Below are positions 55,544-64,000 of a DNA stretch of 64,000 nucleotides, piece after piece. Under the pieces are notes generated by a model. That model was not told the origin of the DNA. It ran no database searches and worked only from the letters and a program-made list of their open reading frames with translations. A program made the position numbers and the translations under genes. The DNA comes from Burkholderia oklahomensis C6786 (lineage in GTDB: Bacteria > Pseudomonadota > Gammaproteobacteria > Burkholderiales > Burkholderiaceae). Each line of letters begins with the position of its first letter. The stretch's first letter is position 1. Location of the stretch: positions 2,666,001 through 2,730,000 of the forward strand of contig NZ_CP009555.1 in NCBI RefSeq assembly GCF_000959365.1, given 5' to 3'.

Positions 55544-56662
55544 ATGGCAAGCCTTTCCATCCGTGACGTGTACAAGACCTACCCGAACGGGGTGCCCGTC
55601 CTCAAGGGCGTCGACATCGACATCGAGGACGGCCAGTTCCTGATTCTCGTCGGCGGTTCGGGCTGCGGGAAGTCGACGCTCCTCAACATGATCGCGGGCC
55701 TCGAGACCGTGACGAAGGGCGAGATCCGGATCGGCGACAAGGTCGTCAACGACCTGTCGCCGAAGGATCGCGACATCGCGATGGTGTTCCAGTCGTACGC
55801 GCTGTATCCGTCGATGACGGTGCGCGAGAACATCTCGTTCGGCCTCAACATCCGCAAGGTGGCGAAGAGCGAGCAGAAGAGCATCGTCGACCGCGTCTCC
55901 GCGATGCTGCAGATCGAGCACCTGCTCGACCGCAAGCCGGGCCAGCTGTCGGGCGGCCAGCGGCAGCGCGTCGCGATGGGCCGCGCGCTCGCGCGCGATC
56001 CGTCGCTGTTCCTGTTCGACGAGCCGCTGTCGAACCTCGACGCGAAGCTGCGCATCGAGATGCGCGCCGAGATCAAGCTGCTGCACCAGCGCCTCGGCAC
56101 GACGATCGTCTACGTGACGCACGACCAGATCGAGGCGATGACGCTCGGCGACCGGATCGCGGTGATGAAGGACGGCGTCGTCCAGCAGTTCGGCGCGCCG
56201 CAGGAAATCTACGATTCGCCGTCGAACCTGTTCGTCGCGGGCTTCATCGGCGCGCCGCCGATGAACTTCATCAACGGCAAGCTCGTCGAGCAGGGGAGCG
56301 GCGTCGGCATCGAGCTCGACACGGGCGCGATGCGCGGCGTGCTGAACCTGCCGTTCGACGCGAAGCGGATGAACGGCCACGTCGGCCGCGACGTGATCCT
56401 CGGGCTGCGGCCGGAGCGGATCACCGATGCGAGGAGCGCGCACAACGGCGAGAGCTCGCGGCTGCAGCCGGTCGACGTGACGGTCGACGTGACCGAGCCG
56501 ACCGGCCCGGACACGCACGTGTTCGCGCAGGTCAACGGCAAGCGGATCGTGAGCCGCGTGCACCCGGCCGCCGATCCGAAGCCGCAGCAGAAGCTGTCGC
56601 TGTTGTTCGACGTGTCGAAGGCGGTGCTGTTCGATCCGTCGACGGAGGCGCGGATCGCGTGA
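55544..56662 (+). CDS. gtsD: Sugar ABC transporter ATP-binding protein (MalK/UgpC type)
   Basis: 372 residues. Walker A GGSGCGKST, signature LSGGQRQRV, Walker B LFLFDEPLSNLD, then a MalK-type C-terminal OB-fold regulatory domain (IGAPPMNFINGKLVE, GLRPERITDA). Last gene of the operon; a strong terminator follows 115 bases later. Such ATPases can serve several sugar importers. Confidence 0.9.
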   Translation: MASLSIRDVYKTYPNGVPVLKGVDIDIEDGQFLILVGGSGCGKSTLLNMIAGLETVTKGEIRIGDKVVNDLSPKDRDIAMVFQSYALYPSMTVRENISFGLNIRKVAKSEQKSIVDRVSAMLQIEHLLDRKPGQLSGGQRQRVAMGRALARDPSLFLFDEPLSNLDAKLRIEMRAEIKLLHQRLGTTIVYVTHDQIEAMTLGDRIAVMKDGVVQQFGAPQEIYDSPSNLFVAGFIGAPPMNFINGKLVEQGSGVGIELDTGAMRGVLNLPFDAKRMNGHVGRDVILGLRPERITDARSAHNGESSRLQPVDVTVDVTEPTGPDTHVFAQVNGKRIVSRVHPAADPKPQQKLSLLFDVSKAVLFDPSTEARIA

Positions 56663-56777
56663 TCCGGCGCGTGGGCGGCGCCCGATGGCGGCGCGGCTTG
56701 CGCGAAGCGTTCGCCGTGCGCCGCTATGTCGATCGCAGGTGATCCGGGCGATGGCGGGACGAAGTAAGGGAAGAGAA

Positions 56778-56809
56778 GGGCGGCCGTGCGTGCACGGGCC
56801 GCCCTTTTT
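56778..56809 (+). terminator. Rho-independent terminator of the sugar ABC operon
   Basis: GGGCGGCC, 11-base loop, GGCCGCCC, TTTTT. Confidence 0.9.
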
Positions 56810-56829
56810 GTTCCGCGCATCGTGCGCGG

Positions 56830-57468
56830 CTAGTGCGGCAGCCGAATGTCGAGCTTGTACGTGACGACCCGCGCGACGAGGATGAAGCCCGTCGCCGCGA
56901 GCACGCTGTAGACGGCATCGATGCGCAGCCAGACGAGCAGCAGATAGACCCAGCAGCCGGCGAACGCGCAGGTCGCATAGGGCCGCGAATCGCGCAGGAT
57001 CAGCGGGATGTCGTTGCACAGCACGTCGCGGATGATCCCGCCGAAGACGCCGGTCGTCACGCCCATCATCGCGGCGACGAACCACGGCATTTGCGCGTCG
57101 AGCGCGATCGACGTGCCGGAGATGCTGAAGATGCCGAGGCCGACGGCGTCGGCGACGAGCAGCAGCCGTTCCGCGGAGAGCCGCGACGCCATCCTGAGCA
57201 GGAGCGGCGCGACGAGCGACAGGCCGAAGATCGCGATCACGTAGCCCTGATGCTCGACCCAATAGAACGGACGCCGCTCGAGCAGCACGTCGCGCATCGT
57301 GCCGCCGCCGAACGCGGTCGCGAGCGCGACGACGAACGTGCCGACCGAGTCGAGCCGGTTCTTGCGCGCCTCGACGAAGCCCGAGATAGCGAACGCGAGG
57401 GTCGCGATCGCCTCGAGGACCGCGATCGCGAGCGTGAGCCTAGGATGCACGCGGCCGCCGGTCGCCAC
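56830..57468 (-). CDS. TRIC-type cation channel family protein (YicG)
   Basis: 212 residues, seven hydrophobic segments in two repeats. Each repeat has the family glycine/arginine motif: AFGGGTMRDVLLERRPFYW and VFGGIIRDVLCNDIPLIL. UPF0126/YicG proteins are related to trimeric intracellular cation channels. It overlaps the Smr gene by 29 bases (57440-57468). Confidence 0.88.
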   Translation of the reverse strand: MATGGRVHPRLTLAIAVLEAIATLAFAISGFVEARKNRLDSVGTFVVALATAFGGGTMRDVLLERRPFYWVEHQGYVIAIFGLSLVAPLLLRMASRLSAERLLLVADAVGLGIFSISGTSIALDAQMPWFVAAMMGVTTGVFGGIIRDVLCNDIPLILRDSRPYATCAFAGCWVYLLLVWLRIDAVYSVLAATGFILVARVVTYKLDIRLPH

Positions 57469-58219
57469 TCGGCGCCGGAGACGGCTGAAGCAGCACGAGC
57501 ACCGCGCCCGCGCCGCCGTCGTGGCCGCGCGCCTGGCAGAACGCGATCACCTCGTCCTTCTGCACGAGCCACGCGCGCACCTTGCCTTTCAGCACCGGCT
57601 CCTTGCCGGCCGAGCCGAGCCCCTTGCCGTGGATCACGCGCAGGCAGCGCAGGCCTTTCTTGCCCGCTTCGCGGATGAATTCGGCGAGCGCATCGCGCGC
57701 CTCGTCGCGCCGCATCCCGTGCAGATCGAGCTGCGCCTGGACGATCCACGCGCCGCTTCTCAGCTTGCGCACGACGTCGCGGCTCACGCCGGGGCGGTGG
57801 TAGTAAAGCGTCTCGTCGGTGTCGAGCAGCGTCTCGGGATCGAATTCGTCGGACAAGGTCTCGGACAGCACCGCTTCCTCGTCTTGCCGCGTGTGCTTCG
57901 GCACGGGCTCGGGCGGCGGGCGGCCGCTCTCGGCGCGCGGCGGCGCGGCGAGCGGCGTGATCTCGCCGATCTCGCGGCGGAACAGATCGGCGTCCGCGGC
58001 GGACCGGCGGGCGGCCTGTTTCGCCCGCGCCGCTTCGCGCGTGCGGCGCTCGGATTCGCCCGCGAGCGTCGCGCGCAGCGCGCCGAGCCCGGCCAGGCCC
58101 TGGCCGCGGAGCGCGGCGGGCGGCGGAGGCGGGCTCGCGGGCGCGGGAGTCGGTTCGACGGCCCGTGCGGCGGCTTGCCGCTTCGCGGGGTCGCTCGGAT
58201 GAGGCTGGTTCTTCGCCAT
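57440..58219 (-). CDS. Smr (MutS2 C-terminal) domain protein
   Basis: 259 residues from MAKNQPHPSDPAKRQAAARA. Residues 1-100 are disordered, Pro/Ala-rich. The Smr domain runs from about residue 165: LDLHGMRRDEARDALAEFI and LRCLRVIHGKGLGSAGKEPVLKG hold the conserved H and HGKG. The domain is often a nicking nuclease (YdaL/SmrA-like), but activity here is inferred. The longer frame through trxB is a shadow. Confidence 0.85.
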   Translation of the reverse strand: MAKNQPHPSDPAKRQAAARAVEPTPAPASPPPPPAALRGQGLAGLGALRATLAGESERRTREAARAKQAARRSAADADLFRREIGEITPLAAPPRAESGRPPPEPVPKHTRQDEEAVLSETLSDEFDPETLLDTDETLYYHRPGVSRDVVRKLRSGAWIVQAQLDLHGMRRDEARDALAEFIREAGKKGLRCLRVIHGKGLGSAGKEPVLKGKVRAWLVQKDEVIAFCQARGHDGGAGAVLVLLQPSPAPSGDRRPRAS

Positions 58220-58278
58220 GATGAATCGGATGCGGATGGGCGGGCGCGCCGACGCTGCGGTTTCGCCCGACGGACATG

Positions 58279-58306
58279 AAAAAGCCGCTGCGCGATGCAC
58301 AGCGGC
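58279..58306 (-). terminator. Rho-independent terminator of trxB
   Basis: Minus strand: GCCGCTG, 9-base loop, CAGCGGC, TTTTT. Sits between trxB and the Smr gene. Confidence 0.85.
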
Positions 58307-58368
58307 TGTGGTGTTCCAGACCCGGCAGGCGGCGCGCGGCGACGCCATTGTAGCGCCGCGCGGCGCGC

Positions 58369-59427
<1,059 letters not shown>

Positions 59428-59651
59428 TTATAAAGGCCTGCTTGCTGCGCCGCCGAATGGACTTTTCAATCGGCGCGATAGCGTCGCGCCGCGTCCGTCT
59501 GTGGTAGCGCGTGCACATTTCCGGCGCGAACCGGCCGGGCGTTACCGTCATTTACACTTGGCGCGGCGGCGCAGCGTTTACAATAGATCGGACCGAACGA
59601 TCGGCGGCCCTGCCGCGCGCAGGCCGCCTCATCGCCCCTCTTGACGGATTC

Positions 59652-61958
59652 ATGGCAAAAGCACCTTACACCGCTCAGGCCCAAGCGCTGCCGCATCGCA
59701 TGTCGCGCCTACTGACCGAGATCCGCTGGATCCTCCAGGTCGCGCTGCTCGCGTTCCTGCTGATGGCGCTCCTGAGCTACAGCCGGCGCGATCCGAGCTG
59801 GACGCACGCCGCGCAGGTCGATCACATCGCAAACTGGGCAGGGCGGGTCGGCGCGTGGACGGCCGACATCATGCTGCTGCTCTTCGGCCTGTCCGCCTAT
59901 TGGCTCATCGTGCTGCTCGGGCGGCGCGTCGCCGCGAGCTACCGCCGGATCACCCGGCACGACGCGCTGCCCGACGAGCCGGAAAAGCCGGCGGGCTGGC
60001 TCGCCGAAGGCTTCGCGTTCGTCCTCGTGCTGCTCGCGAGCGACGGCATCGAGGCGCTCAGGATGTGGTCGCTGAAAGTGCAGCTGCCGCGCGCGCCGGG
60101 CGGCGTCGTCGGCGAGACGGTCGCGCGCGGCGTGTCGCACGCGTTCGGCTTCACGGGCGGCACGCTCGCGCTTCTGATCGCGCTCGCGATCGGGCTGTCG
60201 CTGTATTTCCGCTTTTCGTGGCTGTCGGTCGCCGAGCGCGTCGGCGACGCGATCATCAATGCGTTCACGCTCGCGAAGCTGCGCCGCGAGGCCGAGCGCG
60301 ACCGCAAGCTTGGCGAGGCCGCGGCCGTCAAGCGCGAAGGCAAGGTCGAGGAGGAGCGCGTGCGGATCGAGGAGCACGAGCCCGTCACGATCGTGCCGCC
60401 CGTCGTCACGCCGGCGAAGTCCGAGCGCGCCGAGAAGGAGCGCCAGCAGCCGCTCTTCACCGATCTGCCGGGCGATTCGACGCTGCCCGCGATCTCGCTG
60501 CTTGATCCCGCGTCCGTGTCGCAGGAGACGATCTCCGCCGACACGCTCGAGTTCACGTCGCGCCTCATCGAGAAGAAGCTGAAGGACTTCGGCGTCGAGG
60601 TGAGCGTCGTCGCCGCGTATCCGGGGCCCGTCGTCACCCGCTACGAAATCGAGCCCGCGACGGGCGTGAAGGGCAGCCAGATCGTCAATCTGTCGAAGGA
60701 TCTCGCGCGCTCGCTGTCGCTCGTGTCGATCCGCGTCGTCGAGACGATCCCCGGCAAGAACTACATGGCGCTCGAACTGCCGAACCAGCGCCGCCAGACC
60801 GTGCGCCTGTCCGAAATCCTCGGCTCCGAGGTCTACGCGGACGCGCCGTCGATGCTCACGATCGGCCTCGGCAAGGACATCGGCGGCAAGCCCGTGTGCG
60901 CGGATCTCGCGAAGATGCCGCACCTGCTCGTCGCCGGCACGACGGGCTCGGGCAAGTCGGTCGGGATCAACGCGATGATCCTGTCGCTGCTCTACAAGGC
61001 GAGCGCCGAGCAGGTGCGCCTGATCCTGATCGATCCGAAGATGCTCGAAATGAGCGTCTACGAAGGGATTCCGCATCTGCTGTGCCCGGTCGTCACCGAT
61101 ATGCGCCAGGCGGGCCACGCGCTCAACTGGACGGTCGCCGAGATGGAGCGCCGCTACAAGCTGATGAGCAAGCTTGGCGTGCGCAACCTCGCCGGCTACA
61201 ACAACAAGATCGAAGACGCGAAGAAGCGGGAAGAGAAGATCCCGAATCCGTTCAGCCTGACGCCGGACGATCCGGAGCCGCTCGGCCGGCTGCCGCACAT
61301 CGTCGTCGTGATCGACGAGCTCGCCGATCTGATGATGGTCGTCGGCAAGAAGGTCGAAGAGCTGATCGCGCGGATCGCGCAGAAGGCGCGCGCGGCCGGC
61401 ATCCACCTGATTCTCGCGACGCAGCGGCCGTCGGTCGACGTGATCACGGGCCTCATCAAGGCGAACGTGCCGACGCGGATCGCGTTCCAGGTGTCGTCGA
61501 AGATCGATTCGCGCACGATTCTCGACCAGATGGGCGCCGAATCGCTGCTCGGCCAGGGCGACATGCTGTACCTGCCGCCCGGCGGCGGGCTGCCCGTGCG
61601 CGTGCACGGCGCGTTCGTGTCGGACGACGAGGTGCACCGCGTCGTCGAGAGGTTGAAGGAGCACGGCGAGCCGAACTATGTCGAAGGCCTCCTCGAAGGC
61701 GGCACGGTCGACGGCGACGAAGGCTCGGGCGCGGGAACGGGCGACGCGAACGGCGAGTCTGATCCGCTGTACGACCAGGCGGTCGAGATCGTCATCAAGA
61801 ACCGGCGCGCGTCGATCTCGCTCGTGCAGCGCCATTTGCGGATCGGCTACAACCGCGCGGCGCGGCTGCTCGAGCAGATGGAGCAGTCCGGGCTCGTGTC
61901 GGCGATGTCGTCGAGCGGGAATCGCGAAATCCTCGTGCCCGCGCGCGACGCCGAATGA
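59652..61958 (+). CDS. ftsK: DNA translocase FtsK
   Basis: Septal DNA pump that clears chromosome ends and activates XerCD at dif. 768 residues from [20 protein letters not shown]. Four membrane helices (about 20-185), a short charged linker, then the RecA motor with Walker [15 protein letters not shown] and Walker [12 protein letters not shown]. The C-terminal gamma winged helix ([21 protein letters not shown]) binds KOPS. Shorter linker than E. coli FtsK, normal for beta-proteobacteria. Confidence 0.97.
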   Translation: MAKAPYTAQAQALPHRMSRLLTEIRWILQVALLAFLLMALLSYSRRDPSWTHAAQVDHIANWAGRVGAWTADIMLLLFGLSAYWLIVLLGRRVAASYRRITRHDALPDEPEKPAGWLAEGFAFVLVLLASDGIEALRMWSLKVQLPRAPGGVVGETVARGVSHAFGFTGGTLALLIALAIGLSLYFRFSWLSVAERVGDAIINAFTLAKLRREAERDRKLGEAAAVKREGKVEEERVRIEEHEPVTIVPPVVTPAKSERAEKERQQPLFTDLPGDSTLPAISLLDPASVSQETISADTLEFTSRLIEKKLKDFGVEVSVVAAYPGPVVTRYEIEPATGVKGSQIVNLSKDLARSLSLVSIRVVETIPGKNYMALELPNQRRQTVRLSEILGSEVYADAPSMLTIGLGKDIGGKPVCADLAKMPHLLVAGTTGSGKSVGINAMILSLLYKASAEQVRLILIDPKMLEMSVYEGIPHLLCPVVTDMRQAGHALNWTVAEMERRYKLMSKLGVRNLAGYNNKIEDAKKREEKIPNPFSLTPDDPEPLGRLPHIVVVIDELADLMMVVGKKVEELIARIAQKARAAGIHLILATQRPSVDVITGLIKANVPTRIAFQVSSKIDSRTILDQMGAESLLGQGDMLYLPPGGGLPVRVHGAFVSDDEVHRVVERLKEHGEPNYVEGLLEGGTVDGDEGSGAGTGDANGESDPLYDQAVEIVIKNRRASISLVQRHLRIGYNRAARLLEQMEQSGLVSAMSSSGNREILVPARDAE

Positions 61959-62016
61959 ATCCGCGCCGGCGCGGTCGGTCGACGGTGCGCCGGCCGTCTA
62001 CGGAGAAAACCTCAAT

Positions 62017-62727
62017 ATGCAGCATCAGTCGTTGGCAGTTCACACCGGTTCGGGTCTTGCGCCGAAGCGCACGCTCGCACGCACGTTGCGCGCGGCGCTC
62101 GCCGGCGCGGCGCTCGCGCTCGTCGCGTCGCACGCGTTCGCGAGCGGCACCGAGCAGCTGAGGGCGTTCGTGTCGAAGGTCCACGCGGCGAAGGGCGACT
62201 TCACGCAGCAGATCGTCAAGGCGCCGTCGAAGGCGGCGAGCGGCGCGGTGCCGACCGTCAAGCCGACCGACAACTCGAGCGGCAGCTTCGTGTTCTCGCG
62301 GCCCGGCAAATTCATCTGGACGTATCAGAAGCCGTACCAGCAGGTATTGCAGGCCGACGGCGACAAGCTCTACGTGTACGACAAGGACCTGAACCAGGTC
62401 ACCGAGCGCAAGCTCGCGGGCGCGCTCGGCGCGAGCCCGGCCGCGATCCTGTTCGGCAGCAACGATCTCGAGAAGAACTACACGCTGCGCGACGCCGGCG
62501 AGAAGGGCGGGATCGATTGGCTCGAGATGGTGCCGAAGGCGCAGGACACGCAGTTCCAGCGGATCGGCATCGGCTTCAGGAACGGCGTGCTCGCCGCGAT
62601 GGAGCTGCACGACGTGTTCGGCAACGTGACGCTCCTCACGTTCACCAATATTCAGACGAATCCGCCGCTCAAGGCCGACCAGTTCAAGTTCGTCGTGCCG
62701 AAGGGCGCGGACGTCGTGACCGGCTGA
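62017..62727 (+). CDS. lolA: Outer-membrane lipoprotein carrier LolA
   Basis: Periplasmic shuttle taking lipoproteins from LolCDE to LolB. 236 residues with an N-terminal extension then a signal peptide ([15 protein letters not shown]) and the LolA fold: [52 protein letters not shown] about 12 bases before the ATG. ftsK-lolA-rarA is the common order. Confidence 0.95.
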   Translation: MQHQSLAVHTGSGLAPKRTLARTLRAALAGAALALVASHAFASGTEQLRAFVSKVHAAKGDFTQQIVKAPSKAASGAVPTVKPTDNSSGSFVFSRPGKFIWTYQKPYQQVLQADGDKLYVYDKDLNQVTERKLAGALGASPAAILFGSNDLEKNYTLRDAGEKGGIDWLEMVPKAQDTQFQRIGIGFRNGVLAAMELHDVFGNVTLLTFTNIQTNPPLKADQFKFVVPKGADVVTG

Positions 62728-62759
62728 GCGCGGCCGGCCTCGCGCCTCATCGACCGACG

Positions 62760-62790
62760 ACCGGGCCCGCCAGCGATGGCGGGCCCGGTT
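62760..62790 (+). terminator. Strong hairpin after lolA
   Basis: ACCGGGCCCGCC, 6-base loop, GGCGGGCCCGGT: perfect 12-bp stem. It is followed only by TTCGCTT rather than a clean U-run, so termination may be partial. Confidence 0.6.
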
Positions 62791-62900
62791 CGCTTCGGGG
62801 CGGCGCGGCCGGGGGCGTGGCGTCGCGCCGCGCGGCTGTCATAATGTCCGGTCCGGCGGCGAATGCGTGCCGCCATCGTTTTTCGTGGGAGCCAAGGTCC

Positions 62901-64000
62901 ATGTCCGACCTGTTTGCAGTCGAACCGCGCCGGCCGCTCGCCGAGGCGCTGCGCCCGAAGACGCTCGCCGACGTGATCGGCCAGACGCATCTTCTCGGCG
63001 AAGGCAAGCCGCTTCGGCTCGCGTTCGAATCGGGCAAGCCGCATTCGATGATCCTCTGGGGGCCGCCCGGCGTCGGCAAGACGACGCTCGCGCGCCTGAC
63101 CGCGCTCGCGTTCGATTGCGAGTTCATCGCGCTGTCCGCGGTGCTGGGCGGCGTGAAGGACATCCGCGAAGCGATGGATCAGGCGCGCGACACGCTGAAC
63201 CGCACCGGCCGCCACACGATCCTGTTCGTCGACGAAATCCACCGCTTCAACAAGGCGCAGCAGGACGCGCTGTTGCCGTTCGTCGAATCGGGGCTCGTCA
63301 CGTTCATCGGCGCGACGACCGAGAATCCGAGCTTCGAGGTGAACTCGGCGCTTCTGTCGCGCGCGCAGGTGTACGTGCTCAAGTCGCTCACGGAAGACGA
63401 GCTCCGCCAGCTGCTCGCGCGCGCGCAGGACACGGCGCTCGCCGGGCTCGCCTTCGAAGACAAGGCGGTCGACACGCTCGTCGGCTACGCGGACGGCGAC
63501 GCGCGGCGCTTCCTGAACCTGCTCGAGCAGGCGCAGACGGCGGCGACGTCCGCGGGCGTGACGACGATCGACGCGGCGTTCGTCGAGAGCGCGATGACGA
63601 TGAACGCGCGCCGCTTCGACAAGGGCGGCGACAACTTCTACGACCAGATCTCCGCGCTGCACAAGTCGGTGCGCGGCTCGAATCCGGACGGCGCGCTGTA
63701 TTGGTTCTGCCGGATGCTCGACGGCGGCGCCGATCCGAAGTACCTCGCGCGGCGCGTCGTGCGGATGGCGTGGGAGGACATCGGCCTCGCCGATCCGCGC
63801 GCGATGCAGATCGCGAACGACGCGGCCGGGACCTACGAGCGGCTCGGTTCGCCGGAGGGCGAGCTCGCGCTCGCGCAGGCGGTGCTCTATCTCGCGTGCG
63901 CGGCGAAGAGCAACGCCGGCTACAACGCGTTCAACGAGGCGATGGCGTTCGTGCGGCAGGACAAGTCGCGCGAGGTGCCGGTGCATCTGCGCAACGCGCC
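62901..64000 (+). CDS. rarA: Replication-associated recombination ATPase RarA (3' end outside window)
   Basis: AAA+ ATPase of the MgsA/WRNIP1 family acting at stalled forks. The first 366 residues are present; full length is about 435-450. [20 protein letters not shown] opens the protein, and Walker [10 protein letters not shown], Walker [13 protein letters not shown] and sensor [21 protein letters not shown] are intact. The SSB-binding/tetramerisation C-terminus is cut by the edge. Confidence 0.96.
   Translation, partial: MSDLFAVEPRRPLAEALRPKTLADVIGQTHLLGEGKPLRLAFESGKPHSMILWGPPGVGKTTLARLTALAFDCEFIALSAVLGGVKDIREAMDQARDTLNRTGRHTILFVDEIHRFNKAQQDALLPFVESGLVTFIGATTENPSFEVNSALLSRAQVYVLKSLTEDELRQLLARAQDTALAGLAFEDKAVDTLVGYADGDARRFLNLLEQAQTAATSAGVTTIDAAFVESAMTMNARRFDKGGDNFYDQISALHKSVRGSNPDGALYWFCRMLDGGADPKYLARRVVRMAWEDIGLADPRAMQIANDAAGTYERLGSPEGELALAQAVLYLACAAKSNAGYNAFNEAMAFVRQDKSREVPVHLRNA

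Noticed and set aside
59709..61835. 708-codon minus-strand open frame opposite ftsK
   Set aside because: Shadow of a high-G+C gene: His/Arg/Asp-rich, no family motif, entirely antisense to ftsK.

Overview
The window is G+C-rich bacterial chromosome. Its gene content, gene order and 7- and 8-base tandem repeats fit a Burkholderia of the pseudomallei/mallei/thailandensis group. This is an inference from family recognition; no database search was run. It is mostly core housekeeping DNA, and one small accessory island interrupts the riboflavin genes.

Layout. 1-8931 (minus): urease structural genes ureC (cut by the left edge), ureB, ureA, ureD, then the urea ABC transporter urtE-D-C-B-A. Two near-identical sigma-54 promoter motifs, one before ureA and one before urtA, suggest joint control by nitrogen limitation. 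9276-17268: an omega-aminotransferase, rhodanese, isoaspartate methyltransferase-like protein, hemN, a cysteine-cluster protein, a DUF1439 lipoprotein, uppP, trmB and tRNA-Gly(CCC). 17269-29892: an oxidoreductase/LysR pair, a secreted S53 peptidase, an AT-rich gap with a 28-bp inverted repeat, crcB, DUF190, yggT, a DUF2520 protein, a Tyr/Pro-rich secreted protein, a threonine-dehydratase-like enzyme, a LysE exporter, ubiD, a candidate small RNA and a lytic transglycosylase.

30020-39458: a heptamer array, an aminotransferase, and the riboflavin/haem block hemL-ribD-ribE-[island]-ribBA-ribH-nusB (minus). About 1.65 kb carrying a toxin-antitoxin pair and a DUF6933-like gene sits at the 3' end of ribE. 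The old ribE tail is stranded on the far side, and a 17-base imperfect direct repeat marks both junctions. 39684-40010: two abutting arrays of 7-base (22 copies) and 8-base (21 copies) units.

40184-47291: a Bcr/CflA exporter, a DUF3088 protein, then a sulfur-amino-acid cluster: cystathionine beta-lyase divergent from an Lrp-type regulator, D-cysteine desulfhydrase and a cystine-type ABC transporter. 47656-56662: glucose use. zwf, pgl and a fused glucokinase-HexR gene run leftward, and a sugar ABC transporter (gtsABCD-like) runs rightward from a promoter overlapped by a 19-bp HexR-like palindrome. 56830-64000: a YicG-type channel, an Smr protein, trxB, ftsK, lolA and rarA (cut by the right edge).
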